A DNA stretch of 64,000 nt from Burkholderia sp052045245 (GTDB taxonomy: Bacteria; Pseudomonadota; Gammaproteobacteria; Burkholderiales; Burkholderiaceae), in the NCBI RefSeq assembly GCF_052045245.1, contig NZ_JBQEON010000003.1, positions 1 to 64,000 on the forward strand, written 5' to 3'. The translations under genes were made by a program, and so were the position numbers. The notes under the pieces were generated by a model. It was not told where the DNA came from and did no database searches. It saw only the letters and a program-made list of their open reading frames with translations. Shown piece after piece: positions 24,413-33,669 of this stretch (positions are counted from its first letter, which is position 1; each line of letters starts with the position of its first letter).

Positions 24413-26272
24413 TCAGTCGTCGAGCAGCGACAGGTCGCGCACGGCACCCTTGTCGGCCGACATCACCAGCTTCGCGTAGGCCTTCAGCGCCGCGGACACC
24501 TTGCGCGGGCGCGGTTGCGCCGGCTTCCAGCCCTTCGCGTTCTGCTCTTCGCGGCGGCGCGCGAGTTCCTCGTCCGACACCAGCACGTCGATCGTGCGGT
24601 TCGGGATGTCGATGCGGATCTTGTCGCCGTCGCGCACGAGGCCGATCGCGCCGCCTGCTGCCGCTTCCGGCGAGCAGTGACCGATCGACAAACCCGACGT
24701 GCCGCCCGAGAAGCGGCCGTCCGTCAGCAGCGCACATGCCTTGCCGAGGCCCTTCGACTTGATGTAGCTCGTCGGGTACAGCATTTCCTGCATGCCGGGG
24801 CCGCCCTTCGGACCTTCGTAGCGCACGATCACGATGTCGCCCGCCTTGACCTTGTCGTTCAGGATGTTCTCGACCGCTTCGTCCTGCGATTCGGTCACGT
24901 GGGCCGAGCCTTCGAACACGAGGATGCTTTCGTCGACGCCGGCCGTCTTCACCACGCAGCCGTCGAGCGCGATGTTGCCGGTCAGCACGGCGAGGCCGCC
25001 TTCCTTCGAGAACGCATGCTCGTACGAGCGGATGCAGCCTTCGGCGCGATCGAGGTCGAGGCTCGGCCAGCGCGTGTCCTGGCTGAACGCGACCTGCGTC
25101 GGGATTCCCGCCGGGCCGGCCAGGTAGAACGTGCGGACCGCTTCGTCCTGGGTGAGGGCGATGTCCCACTGCTCGAGCGCGTCCTTCAGCGTCGGCGCGT
25201 GCACGGTCGGCACGTCGGTGTGCAGCTTGCCGGCGCGGTCGAGCTCGCCGAGGATCGCCATGATGCCGCCCGCGCGGTGCACGTCCTCGATGTGGTACTT
25301 GTTGGTGTTCGGCGCGACCTTGCACAGCTGCGGCACGATGCGCGACAGGCGATCGATGTCCTTCATCGTGAAGTCGATGCCGGCTTCCCGTGCGATCGCC
25401 AGCAGGTGCAGGATCGTGTTGGTCGAGCCGCCCATCGCGATGTCGAGCGTCATCGCGTTCTCGAACGCCTTGAAACCGACCGCGCGCGGCAGCACGCGCA
25501 TGTCGTCCTGCTCGTAGTGCTGGCGGGTCAGTTCGACGATCCGGCGGCCGGCGCGCTTGAACAGCTGCTCGCGATCGGCGTGCGTCGCGACGACCGTGCC
25601 GTTGCCGGGCAGCGACAGGCCGAGCGCTTCGGTCAGGCAGTTCATCGAGTTCGCGGTGAACATGCCCGAGCACGAACCGCAGGTCGGGCAGGCCGAGCGC
25701 TCGACTTCGGCGACGTCGGCATCCGAATACGACTGGTCGGCCGCGATCACCATCGCGTCGACGAGGTCGAGCTTCTTCAGTTCGACGGTCTTGGTGACCG
25801 GGTTCGCGAGACGCGTCTTGCCGGCTTCCATCGGGCCGCCCGACACGAAGATCACCGGAATGTTGAGGCGCATCGCGGCCATCAGCATCCCCGGCGTGAT
25901 CTTGTCGCAGTTCGAGATGCAGACCATCGCGTCCGCGCAGTGCGCGTTCACCATGTATTCGACCGAGTCCGCGATGATGTCGCGGCTCGGCAGCGAATAG
26001 AGCATGCCGTCGTGGCCCATCGCGATGCCGTCGTCGACCGCGATCGTGTTGAATTCCTTCGCGACGCCGCCCGCGGCTTCGATCTCGCGCGCGACCAGCT
26101 GGCCGAGATCCTTCAGGTGCACGTGCCCCGGCACGAACTGCGTGAACGAGTTGACGACCGCGATGATCGGCTTCGAGAAATCGTCGTCTTTCATGCCGGT
26201 GGCACGCCACAGCGAGCGCGCACCTGCCATGTTGCGGCCGGCGGTGGAGGTTTTGGAACGGTATGTGGGCAT
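24413..26272 (-). CDS. ilvD: Dihydroxy-acid dehydratase
   Basis: Fe-S enzyme of 619 residues of valine/isoleucine and pantothenate synthesis; it converts 2,3-dihydroxy-3-methylbutanoate and the C6 homologue to 2-oxo acids. The length matches the long IlvD form. Conserved segments: MPTYRSKTSTAGRNMAGARS at the start, CISNCDKITPGM and ACPTCGSCSGMFTANSMNCL with the cluster-binding cysteines, and the C-terminal TDGRFSGGTSGLSIGHCSPE. It is monocistronic with its own terminator. The ATG at 26272 is the only sensible start. Burkholderia often carry a shorter paralogue elsewhere. Confidence 0.97.
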   Translation of the reverse strand: MPTYRSKTSTAGRNMAGARSLWRATGMKDDDFSKPIIAVVNSFTQFVPGHVHLKDLGQLVAREIEAAGGVAKEFNTIAVDDGIAMGHDGMLYSLPSRDIIADSVEYMVNAHCADAMVCISNCDKITPGMLMAAMRLNIPVIFVSGGPMEAGKTRLANPVTKTVELKKLDLVDAMVIAADQSYSDADVAEVERSACPTCGSCSGMFTANSMNCLTEALGLSLPGNGTVVATHADREQLFKRAGRRIVELTRQHYEQDDMRVLPRAVGFKAFENAMTLDIAMGGSTNTILHLLAIAREAGIDFTMKDIDRLSRIVPQLCKVAPNTNKYHIEDVHRAGGIMAILGELDRAGKLHTDVPTVHAPTLKDALEQWDIALTQDEAVRTFYLAGPAGIPTQVAFSQDTRWPSLDLDRAEGCIRSYEHAFSKEGGLAVLTGNIALDGCVVKTAGVDESILVFEGSAHVTESQDEAVENILNDKVKAGDIVIVRYEGPKGGPGMQEMLYPTSYIKSKGLGKACALLTDGRFSGGTSGLSIGHCSPEAAAGGAIGLVRDGDKIRIDIPNRTIDVLVSDEELARRREEQNAKGWKPAQPRPRKVSAALKAYAKLVMSADKGAVRDLSLLDD

Positions 26273-26608
26273 GGTGATGGCTGAAGAAATATCGCGGAAA
26301 AGGGTGGAGGCACGGGAATAAAGGCCTCTCGCGCGCCCGTGCGAACAACCTCTTGAGCTGCGCCCTGGGCAAACTTGGCGATTATCCCACAGCCGCCGGG
26401 CCTGCGGCCGCCGCGGGAGCGGGCGAACGGCGCGGGCGGGGTGGTGCGCCGGACAGCACCTGAGCGCACCGAGCGCACCGAACGCACCGAACGCACCGAA
26501 CGCACCGAACGCACCGAACGCGCACGCAGGCCACCGCCGGCGGAACCGGGCAGCGGCTTCATCGCGTTCTGCCGACGATGAAGCCGTGCCGCCCCCCTCG
26601 ATCGCAGG
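26273..26608. other. Intergenic region upstream of ilvD
   Basis: No gene. The part next to ilvD should hold its promoter. The middle contains a nine-base tandem repeat described separately. Short open frames through the repeat encode only Thr-Glu-Arg or Ser-Val-Arg repetition and are not genes. Confidence 0.5.
26466..26519. repeat. Nine-base tandem repeat, six units
   Basis: Six head-to-tail copies of GCACCGAAC (the first copy ends GAGC instead of GAAC) in the non-coding gap between ilvD and the reductase gene. Copy number is likely variable between strains. Confidence 0.95.
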
Positions 26609-27631
26609 TCAGTCGAGCAACGTCAGGATTTCGTCGTACAGCGCCTTCGGAATCCGCACGCCGTGCGCCATGCTGCGCGCGCGCGCATCGAAGCGCCGCT
26701 GCGACGGCAGCCGCGCGCCTTGCCCGGTGATCGACGCGAACATCCGCTCGCCGCGCGCGAGGCCCGCGTCGAGTTCGTCGCCGAGGAACACCTTCGGATC
26801 GAACGCGATCACGAGTTCGCCGTGGCACGGCGTCGCGCCGACGCCTTCGTCGAAGTCCATCGACTCCTGGCTCGTCAGGTCGCCGATCAGCGCGCCGCCG
26901 AGCAGCTCGACCATTGCCGCGAGCGCCGAGCCCTTGTGACCGCCGAAGGTGCGCATCGCGCCTTGCAGCGCGGCCTTCGGATCGGTGGTCGGCTGGCCGT
27001 GCGCATCGATCGCCCAGTGCGACGGAATCGCCTTGCCCTGTTTTGCGTGCAATTCGATGTCGCCGCGCGCGATCGCGCTGGTCGCGAAGTCGAACACGAA
27101 CGGCACGCCGTCCGGGCGCGGCCAGGCGAACGCGATCGGGTTGGTGCCGAACACCGGTTCGCGGCCGCCTTCCGGCGCGACCCAGCTGTGGCTCGGGTTC
27201 ATCGCGATGCCGACCAGCCCTTCGGCGGCAATCGCCTCGACCTCGGGCCACAGCGCCGAGAAGTGGTAGCAGTGGTTGATCGTCATCGCGGCGATCCCGT
27301 GCTGCTTCGCCATCTCGACGAGCACCGGCAGGCCGGTTTCGAAGCTCAGCAACGAGAAGCCGCGATGCGCGTCGACCGCGACGATCGACGACGACAGCCG
27401 GCGCAGCGTCGGCACGGCCTGCGGATCGACCTTGCCCTTTTTCAGCGAGCGCACGCACACGAGCAGCCGGTACACGCCGTGCGAGTGGCACTCGTCGCGC
27501 TGGCCCTGCGTGATCACGTTGGCGATCGCGCGCGCGTGCGCATCGGACATCCCGTGATGGGTCAGCACCCGCAGCGCGAGTGCGTGGACCTCATCGAGCG
27601 GCAGGACGACGTCGGCGAGCGGCTCAGACAT
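26609..27631 (-). CDS. Ldh2/malate dehydrogenase-family NAD(P)H reductase, probable delta1-pyrroline/piperideine-2-carboxylate reductase
   Basis: Protein of 340 residues of the Ldh2/MDH2 oxidoreductase family, starting MSEPLADVVLPLDEVHALAL. Family segments: SHGVYRLLVCVRSLKKGKVDP with the conserved His, INHCYHFSALWPEVEAIA, and GREPVFGTNPIAFAWPRPDG with the nucleotide-binding loop FDFATSAIARGDIELHAKQG. Members of this family include DpkA, which reduces cyclic imino acids. Its place in a hydroxyproline locus, overlapping the aldehyde dehydrogenase gene by eight bases, supports an imino-acid substrate. Ureidoglycolate or malate dehydrogenase activity cannot be ruled out from sequence. Confidence 0.85.
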   Translation of the reverse strand: MSEPLADVVLPLDEVHALALRVLTHHGMSDAHARAIANVITQGQRDECHSHGVYRLLVCVRSLKKGKVDPQAVPTLRRLSSSIVAVDAHRGFSLLSFETGLPVLVEMAKQHGIAAMTINHCYHFSALWPEVEAIAAEGLVGIAMNPSHSWVAPEGGREPVFGTNPIAFAWPRPDGVPFVFDFATSAIARGDIELHAKQGKAIPSHWAIDAHGQPTTDPKAALQGAMRTFGGHKGSALAAMVELLGGALIGDLTSQESMDFDEGVGATPCHGELVIAFDPKVFLGDELDAGLARGERMFASITGQGARLPSQRRFDARARSMAHGVRIPKALYDEILTLLD

Positions 27632-29216
27632 CGCGCGCTTCCCGCGGCGCGGGCACGCCGTCGATGCGTTGCGGCACGTTCAGCGGGTTGCCGTCGCGGA
27701 TCGCGTCGGGCAGCAGCGCGTCCGGCACGTCCTGGTACGACACGGGCCGCAGGAACCGCTCGATCGCGCGTGCGCCGACCGACGTGGTGCGCGTGTCGGA
27801 CGTGGCCGGGAACGGGCCGCCGTGCACCATCGCATGACCGACCTCGACGCCGGTGCCGAAGCCGTTGACGAGAATGCGGCCGGCCTTGCGCTCGAGCGTC
27901 GGGCGCAGCGCGGCGAACAGCGCGGCGTCGCCGTCGGCGAGATGCGCGGCAATCGTCAGCTGGCCTTCGAGCGACTTCAGCACGCGATGCAGCGTGTCGG
28001 CATCCGGGCAGCGCACGATCAGCGACGCGGGGCCGAACACTTCGTCACGCAGTTCGGGGTGAGCGATGAACGCGTCAGCCGACGTCGCGAACAGCGCCGC
28101 GCGCGCCTGGTAGCGGCCGCCGTCCGCGCCTTGCGCGAGCCGCTCGACCTTGTCGTGCGCGGCGAGCGCGGCAACCCCTTGCGCATAGCTCGCGTGGATG
28201 TGCGGCGTCAGCATCGTCTGCGCGGCGGTTGCCTGAACGGCGGCGGCCGCTGCCGCTTCGAACGCGCGCAGCGCGGGGCCGTCGATCGCGAGCACGAGGC
28301 CCGGGTTCGTGCAGAACTGGCCGGCGCCGAGTGCGAGCGACGCGGCGAACTGTGGCGCGATTGCGGCGTGGCGCGCGTCGAGCGCGGCCGGGAACAGCAG
28401 CACCGGGTTGATCGAGCTCATTTCCGCATAGACCGGAATCGGCTCGTGGCGCGCGGCCGCGATGTGCATCAGCGCGACGCCGCCGCGGCGCGAGCCGGTG
28501 AAGCCGACGGCCTTGATGCGCGCATCGGCGACGAGCGCCTGGCCGATTTCGCGCGAAGCATCGAACAGCAGCGAGAACACGCCGGCCGGCAGCCCGCACT
28601 CGCGCACGGCCTGCTGGATCGCGCGGCCGACGAGCGCGGACGTGCCCGGATGCGCGGAGTGCGCCTTGACGATCACCGGGCAGCCGGCCGCGAGCGCCGA
28701 TGCCGTGTCGCCGCCCGCGACCGAGAACGCGAGCGGGAAGTTCGACGCGCCGAACACGGCGACCGGCCCGATCGCGACGTTGCGCAGGCGCAGGTCGACG
28801 CGCGGCAGCGGTTTGCGGTCGGGGCGGGCCGGGTCGATGCGCGCGTCGACGTAAGCGCCGTCGCGCACGAGCGACGCGAACAGCGCGAGCTGGCCGACCG
28901 TGCGGCCGCGTTCGCCTTCGATGCGTGCGCGCGGCAGGCCGGTTTCGGTGACGCAGCGCTCGATCAGGTCGTCGCCGAGCGCCATGATGTTGCGGCCGAT
29001 CGCGTCGAGAAACGCGGCGCGTTGCTCGGGGCCCGTTTCGCGGTACGTGTCGAATGCGTCGTCGGCGAGCGCGCAGGCCGTCTCCAGGTCGTGCAGGCTC
29101 GCGCCGCCGAACGCGGGTTCGAGCGCTTCGCCGGTCGCGGCGGCGATCGCGTGGAGGGTGCCGTTCTGTCCGGCGATGGCCGACTGGCCGATCAGGAGCT
29201 GACCTGTGAGTTGCAT
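27624..29216 (-). CDS. 2-oxoglutarate semialdehyde dehydrogenase-like aldehyde dehydrogenase
   Basis: NAD(P)-dependent aldehyde dehydrogenase of 530 residues starting MQLTGQLLIGQSAIAGQNG; GAGGAAA lies seven bases upstream of the ATG at 29216. Seen: FGASNFPLAFSVAGGDTASAL and KAHSAHPGTS for cofactor binding, FTGSRRGG, the catalytic-glutamate segment EMSSINPVLLFP, and the catalytic cysteine in GQFCTNPGLV. It resembles the KGSADH type that finishes hydroxyproline, arabinose or glucarate breakdown by making 2-oxoglutarate. In this locus it would oxidise 2-oxoglutarate semialdehyde. It is transcribed between the permease and the reductase genes, all in one direction. Confidence 0.92.
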   Translation of the reverse strand: MQLTGQLLIGQSAIAGQNGTLHAIAAATGEALEPAFGGASLHDLETACALADDAFDTYRETGPEQRAAFLDAIGRNIMALGDDLIERCVTETGLPRARIEGERGRTVGQLALFASLVRDGAYVDARIDPARPDRKPLPRVDLRLRNVAIGPVAVFGASNFPLAFSVAGGDTASALAAGCPVIVKAHSAHPGTSALVGRAIQQAVRECGLPAGVFSLLFDASREIGQALVADARIKAVGFTGSRRGGVALMHIAAARHEPIPVYAEMSSINPVLLFPAALDARHAAIAPQFAASLALGAGQFCTNPGLVLAIDGPALRAFEAAAAAAVQATAAQTMLTPHIHASYAQGVAALAAHDKVERLAQGADGGRYQARAALFATSADAFIAHPELRDEVFGPASLIVRCPDADTLHRVLKSLEGQLTIAAHLADGDAALFAALRPTLERKAGRILVNGFGTGVEVGHAMVHGGPFPATSDTRTTSVGARAIERFLRPVSYQDVPDALLPDAIRDGNPLNVPQRIDGVPAPREARDV

Positions 29217-29287
29217 GGTGTTTCCTCGGAAAAGACGGGGCCGGGCGTGGCGTGCCCGGCCGGAGTAGATAGGGGAAAGCGGGGGTG

Positions 29288-30913
29288 TCAGTCTTCGTCG
29301 TCTTCGAGCTGCAGCTTGTCGGAACGCACGCCGGTGTTGGCGCCCCAGTAGAAGATGACGAGCGCGACGGCCGCGACGACGAACGTGTCGTACGGATGCG
29401 CGAGCTGGCCGGTGCCGCCGAAGCCGCCGAAGTACGACAGCACGATCATGGCCGCGTAGAACGCGATCAGCCACGCGGACGAGCGGACCTGTTCGGCGAT
29501 GCTCAGGTGCGCGGTCGGCACCCAGCGGCGGCATGCGAGATAGATCACGAACATCACGATCTGCAGGCCGAGCAGCCAGGACACCGTGCCCCAGCCCGAC
29601 CAGTAGACGATCAGCGCGGCGATCACGAACGACGCGGGGCCGGTGATGCCGAACGCCACCGCGCGGAACGGCCGCGGCAGGTCGGGCGCGGTGCGGCGCA
29701 GCGCGGCGACCGACACGGGCGCGACCGCATAGCTCAGCACGAGCGCGGCCGACACGATGTTGATCAGCGCTTCCCACGACGGGAACGGCATCGTCCAGAA
29801 GATCGCGAGACCGAACGTGAGCCACAGGCCCGCGCGCGGGATGCCCGACGCTTCGTCGACGCGCGTGAACACCTTGAAGAACGTGCCCGTCTTCGCCCAG
29901 CCGTAGACGACGCGCGGCGTCGCATTCATGTAGATGTTGCCGCAGCCGCTCGGCGAGATCATCGCGTCGGCCACCACCATCACCGCGAGCCAGCCCACGC
30001 CGAGCGCGAGCGCGATGTCGCGGTACGGCAGCGAGAAGGCCTTGCTGACGTCATGCCAGCCGGCGGCGAGCATGTCGGTCGGGATGCTGCCGATGAACGC
30101 GAGTTGCAGCAGCACGTAGATCAGCGTGGACAGCAGGATCGACAGGATCAGCGCGATCGGGATCGTGCGCTGCGGATTGCGCACCTCGCTCGCGACCGAC
30201 ACGATCGGCGTGAGGCCGAGATACGCGAAGATGATGCCGCCGGCCGACACGGCCATCTCGATGCCCGGCATGCCGAACGGCGCGAAACCGTGCACGGTCA
30301 GGTTGGCGGGCTTGAAGAACGTGAACAGCACAGCGATCACCGACAGCGGCACGATGAACTTGAAGATGCTGATGATGTTGTTCGCTTTCGCGAAGGTCTT
30401 CACGCTCGAATAGTTCAGGTAAAAGAAGAAGCACAGCAGCGCGGCCTGCAGGAGCCAGCCGATCGTCGTCGGGTCGCTCGAGCCGGCCTTGGTCAGGCCG
30501 GGGAACCATGCGGCCGCGTACTGGCGCGCCGCGACCACTTCGATCGCGATCAGGCTCGAGAACGCGATCAGCGTGATGAAGCCCATCAGGTAGCCGAGCA
30601 GCGGGCCGTGCGAGAACACCGGGTAGCGGACCACGCCGCCCGCGCGCGGCAGCGCGGCGCCGAGCTCGCAGTAGACGATGCCGAGCAGCAGCACCGAGAA
30701 GCCGCCGAGCAGCCACGAGAAGATGCCGGCCGGGCCGGCGATCGTCGACACGTGACTCGCGGCGAACAGCCACCCCGAACCGAAGATCGCGCCGAGGCCG
30801 ATGAACGTCAGGTCGGTCAGCGACAGCTGCTTCTTGAACTTGCCGTGACCGCCGTCGGCGGGCACGGAACGGGAAAGCGGGATGGACGAGTGTGTGTTGC
30901 CTTGGCCTGGCAT
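29288..30913 (-). CDS. APC-superfamily amino acid permease
   Basis: Inner-membrane amino acid transporter of 541 residues with about twelve to fourteen helices. It starts MPGQGNTHSSIPLSRSV; the ATG at 30913 has GGAGA nine bases upstream. Family motifs: LSLTDLTFIGLGAIFGSGWLF in the first helix, VYCELGAALPRAGGVVRYP, and ISIFKFIVPLSVIAVLF. First gene of the minus-strand arm of the hydroxyproline locus, so it probably imports hydroxyproline or a related imino acid, although the substrate cannot be read from sequence. Its divergent partner is the epimerase gene. Confidence 0.9.
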   Translation of the reverse strand: MPGQGNTHSSIPLSRSVPADGGHGKFKKQLSLTDLTFIGLGAIFGSGWLFAASHVSTIAGPAGIFSWLLGGFSVLLLGIVYCELGAALPRAGGVVRYPVFSHGPLLGYLMGFITLIAFSSLIAIEVVAARQYAAAWFPGLTKAGSSDPTTIGWLLQAALLCFFFYLNYSSVKTFAKANNIISIFKFIVPLSVIAVLFTFFKPANLTVHGFAPFGMPGIEMAVSAGGIIFAYLGLTPIVSVASEVRNPQRTIPIALILSILLSTLIYVLLQLAFIGSIPTDMLAAGWHDVSKAFSLPYRDIALALGVGWLAVMVVADAMISPSGCGNIYMNATPRVVYGWAKTGTFFKVFTRVDEASGIPRAGLWLTFGLAIFWTMPFPSWEALINIVSAALVLSYAVAPVSVAALRRTAPDLPRPFRAVAFGITGPASFVIAALIVYWSGWGTVSWLLGLQIVMFVIYLACRRWVPTAHLSIAEQVRSSAWLIAFYAAMIVLSYFGGFGGTGQLAHPYDTFVVAAVALVIFYWGANTGVRSDKLQLEDDED

Positions 30914-31533
30914 GGGTTTGTCTCCTGGGAAATATCGGGGCAGGTGAGGTTTGCGTCGCGCTCCGGCGGAGCCGCGGCACACACCTGCCGGCCGGCGTGC
31001 GACCGGTTCGAACGACCGGGGCGGGCCTGGGGCCGTTCGTGCGCAGCGCGGGCGGGCGTTGCAGCGAGCGGGCCCGTGTGGGCCATGCCGGACCGGAAGT
31101 GGCGGCGCGACGGGGGGAGGCCGTTGCGCCGCCGGGCGAAATCGGGCGGCGCGATCAGCGGTTCACCGGTTCTGTCCGGCGCGTTCCGCGGCGTCGAAAG
31201 TGATGAAGGCGATGAAAGCGCCCGGGACGAACCGGTTGCTGACGGCGGGGAAAACGCTGGTCCGCGGGTTGGCGATTCGGTTCACTGCAATCTCCTGCTT
31301 CGTATCGATCGACGACAGACGCGTCGACGTGCAACCAGTATCGCCGTGCAAACACCCATCACGCTTGAGTCGTATCGCGGAGCAGAATGACGAAATCGGC
31401 ACAGTGGCCGGAAGGGCCGCGACAGGCGTTCCGCACTATGCCGATTTCGTCGCCGTCGTCATCGAAAAGCCACAAGCGGACGGACGCGCGACGGAGGAAG
31501 CTATGCTCCTTTCCCCACTTCGGACGGCTCATG
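30914..31533. other. Long divergent intergenic region of the hydroxyproline locus
   Basis: No gene is supported. It should hold two divergent promoters and regulator sites, but no regulator gene is adjacent. A strong GGAGGA at 31493-31498 precedes an ATG at 31503 in a different frame from the epimerase; this may be a leader start or chance. The true epimerase start lacks a clear Shine-Dalgarno sequence. Confidence 0.4.
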
Positions 31534-32466
31534 ATGAAGCGCATCCAGATCATCGATTCGCACACGGGCGGCGAACCCACGCGGCTCGTCGTGTCCGGCT
31601 TCCCCTCGCTCGGCAACGGCACGATGGCCGAGCGTCGCGACGTGCTCGCGCGCGAGCACGATCGCTACCGCACCGCGTGCATTCTCGAGCCGCGCGGCAG
31701 CGACGTGCTGGTCGGCGCGCTGCTGTGCGAACCCGTGTCGCCGGCGGCAGCGGCCGGCGTGATCTTTTTCAACAACAGCGGTTATCTCGGGATGTGCGGG
31801 CACGGCACGATCGGCGTCGTGCGCACGCTGCATCACATGGGCCGCATCGAGCCGGGCGTGCACCAGATCGAAACGCCGGTCGGCACTGTCGAGGCGACGC
31901 TGCACGACGACCTGTCGGTCAGCGTGCGCAACGTGCTCGCGTATCGCCACGCGAAGGCCGTCGAAGTCGACGTGCCGGGCTACGGCTCCGTGAAGGGCGA
32001 CATCGCGTGGGGCGGCAACTGGTTCTTCCTGATCAGCGATCACGGCCAGCGCGTGACCGGCGACAACGTCGCCGCGCTGACCGCCTATTCGTCCGCGGTG
32101 CGCGCAGGGCTCGAACGCGCGGGCATCACCGGCGCGAACGGCGGCGAGATCGACCACATCGAACTGTTCGCGGACGATCCGGAGCACGACAGCCGCAGCT
32201 TCGTGCTGTGCCCGGGCCACGCGTACGACCGTTCGCCGTGCGGCACCGGCACGAGTGCGAAGCTCGCGTGCCTCGCGGCCGACGGCAAGCTCGAACCGGG
32301 CGCCGTATGGCATCAGGCGAGCGTGATCGGCAGCGTGTTCCAGGCGAGCTATGCGCAGGCCGAGGGCGGCATCGTGCCGACGATCCGCGGCAGCGCGCAC
32401 CTGAGCGCGGAAGCGACCTTGCTGATCGAGGAAGACGATCCGTTCGGCTGGGGCATCGTGTCGTGA
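31534..32466 (+). CDS. 4-hydroxyproline 2-epimerase (proline racemase superfamily)
   Basis: Cofactor-free epimerase of 310 residues that converts trans-4-hydroxy-L-proline to cis-4-hydroxy-D-proline. Both catalytic cysteines of the bacterial hydroxyproline epimerases are present: Cys88 in MCGHGTIG and Cys236 in SPCGTGTSAK. The start MKRIQIIDSHTGGEPTRLVV matches the usual N-terminus; the ATG three bases upstream is equally possible. A threonine at the position of Cys236 would have meant a 3-hydroxyproline dehydratase, so the epimerase call is favoured. It overlaps the next gene (GTGA). In Pseudomonas this gene is lhpA. Confidence 0.94.
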   Translation: MKRIQIIDSHTGGEPTRLVVSGFPSLGNGTMAERRDVLAREHDRYRTACILEPRGSDVLVGALLCEPVSPAAAAGVIFFNNSGYLGMCGHGTIGVVRTLHHMGRIEPGVHQIETPVGTVEATLHDDLSVSVRNVLAYRHAKAVEVDVPGYGSVKGDIAWGGNWFFLISDHGQRVTGDNVAALTAYSSAVRAGLERAGITGANGGEIDHIELFADDPEHDSRSFVLCPGHAYDRSPCGTGTSAKLACLAADGKLEPGAVWHQASVIGSVFQASYAQAEGGIVPTIRGSAHLSAEATLLIEEDDPFGWGIVS

Positions 32467-33590
32467 GCGAGACCAGGACCGACGTCGTCGTGATCGGCGC
32501 CGGCATCGTCGGCGCCGCATGTGCGCATGAACTCGCGCAGCGCGGGCTGCGCGTGCTCGTCGTCGACGACGCGAGCGGCGGCGCGACCGGCGCCGGCATG
32601 GGGCACCTCGTCGCGATGGACGACAACGCGGCCGAGCTCGCGCTGAGCCATTACTCGATCGAGCTGTGGCGCGCGCTCTTCGGCGAGATGCCGGAAGGCT
32701 GCGCCTACCGCAATTGCGGCACGCTATGGCTCGCGGCGGATGCCCACGAGATGGACCTCGCGCGCGCCAAGCAGGCGACGCTCGCCGCGCACGGCGTCGC
32801 GGGCGAGCTGATCGACGCGGCAACGCTCGCGCAGCTGGAGCCGATGCTGCGTGCCGGTCTCGGCGGCGCGCTGAAGATTCCCGGCGATGCGATTCTCTAT
32901 GCGCCCGTCGCCGCGAGCTGGCTGTTGCAGCGTGCGCCGGGCATCACGTTGCGGCGCGCTCGCGCGGTGGCGGTCGACGGCCCGAGCGTGACGCTCGCGA
33001 GCGGCGATACGCTGCGCGCGGAACGCGTCGTCGTCGCGAACGGCGTCGCCGCGCGCGCGCTGTTGCCCGAACTGCCGCTGCGCCCGAAAAAGGGCCATCT
33101 GCTGATCACCGACCGTTATCCGGGCCAGGTGTCGCACCAGCTCGTCGAGCTCGGCTATGCGGCGAGCGCGCATGCGAGCGACGGCACGTCGGTCGCGTTC
33201 AACGTGCAACCGCGGCCCACGGGCCAGCTGCTGATCGGCTCGTCGCGCCAGTTCGACACCGAGGACGCGCGCATCGAACCGCCGGTGCTCGCGCGCATGC
33301 TGCGCCGCGCGGTCGGCTATCTGCCCGATCTGGCCGACCTGAACGGGATTCGCGCGTGGACGGGCTTCCGGTCCGCGAGCCCCGACGGCCTGCCGCTGCT
33401 CGGCGAGCATCCGGCGCGGCCGGGCGTGTGGCTCGCGGTCGGGCACGAAGGGCTCGGCGTGACGACCGCGCCGGGCAGTGCGCGGCTCGTCGCCGCGCTG
33501 ATGACCGGCGAGCGGCCGCCCATCGACATCGAACCGTATTTGCCGGGACGTTTCCTGACGACGTCCCCTGTAGCCGGAGCGCTGACATGA
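32463..33590 (+). CDS. FAD-dependent D-hydroxyproline dehydrogenase subunit (DAO family)
   Basis: Flavoprotein of 375 residues of the D-amino-acid oxidase/GlyOX fold. The GTG start at 32463 overlaps the epimerase stop. The N-terminal dinucleotide loop VVVIGAGIVGAACAHELAQRG is clear, and ASGGATGAGMGHLVAMDDNA follows. The C-terminus has AWTGFRSASPDGLPLLGEHP and VGHEGLGVTTAPGSARLVA, which bind FAD and substrate. Together with the following small [2Fe-2S] protein and the larger FAD/NAD protein it forms the heteromeric dehydrogenase type described for Pseudomonas (LhpB with LhpE/LhpF), oxidising cis-4-hydroxy-D-proline to pyrroline-4-hydroxy-2-carboxylate at the membrane. Confidence 0.9.
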   Translation: MSETRTDVVVIGAGIVGAACAHELAQRGLRVLVVDDASGGATGAGMGHLVAMDDNAAELALSHYSIELWRALFGEMPEGCAYRNCGTLWLAADAHEMDLARAKQATLAAHGVAGELIDAATLAQLEPMLRAGLGGALKIPGDAILYAPVAASWLLQRAPGITLRRARAVAVDGPSVTLASGDTLRAERVVVANGVAARALLPELPLRPKKGHLLITDRYPGQVSHQLVELGYAASAHASDGTSVAFNVQPRPTGQLLIGSSRQFDTEDARIEPPVLARMLRRAVGYLPDLADLNGIRAWTGFRSASPDGLPLLGEHPARPGVWLAVGHEGLGVTTAPGSARLVAALMTGERPPIDIEPYLPGRFLTTSPVAGALT

Positions 33591-33593
33591 AAC

Positions 33594-33668
33594 GACCCCC
33601 ACGCTCACTTTGTTCGCTGCCCTCCGCGGGGGCGGTCAGCCCCCTTGGGGCGGCCCGACGGAGGCTGA
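33594..33668. repeat. GC-rich intergenic element with hairpin
   Basis: An 80-base gap inside the operon has the pattern CCCCCACGCTCACTTTGTTC, then GGGGGC (33628-33633) and GCCCCC (33639-33644) forming a hairpin, then CCTTGGGGCGGCCCGACGG. It resembles an element dispersed in Burkholderia intergenic DNA and may modulate expression of the two downstream subunits. Confidence 0.5.
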
Positions 33669-33669
33669 C

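Noticed and set aside
26459..26530. Possible CRISPR array
   Set aside because: Nine-base units without spacers; a simple minisatellite.
31503..33590. ATG at 31503 with a strong GGAGGA, opening a long frame across the epimerase gene
   Set aside because: The frame translates the epimerase gene in the wrong phase into Arg-rich sequence; epimerase motifs are in the other frame.
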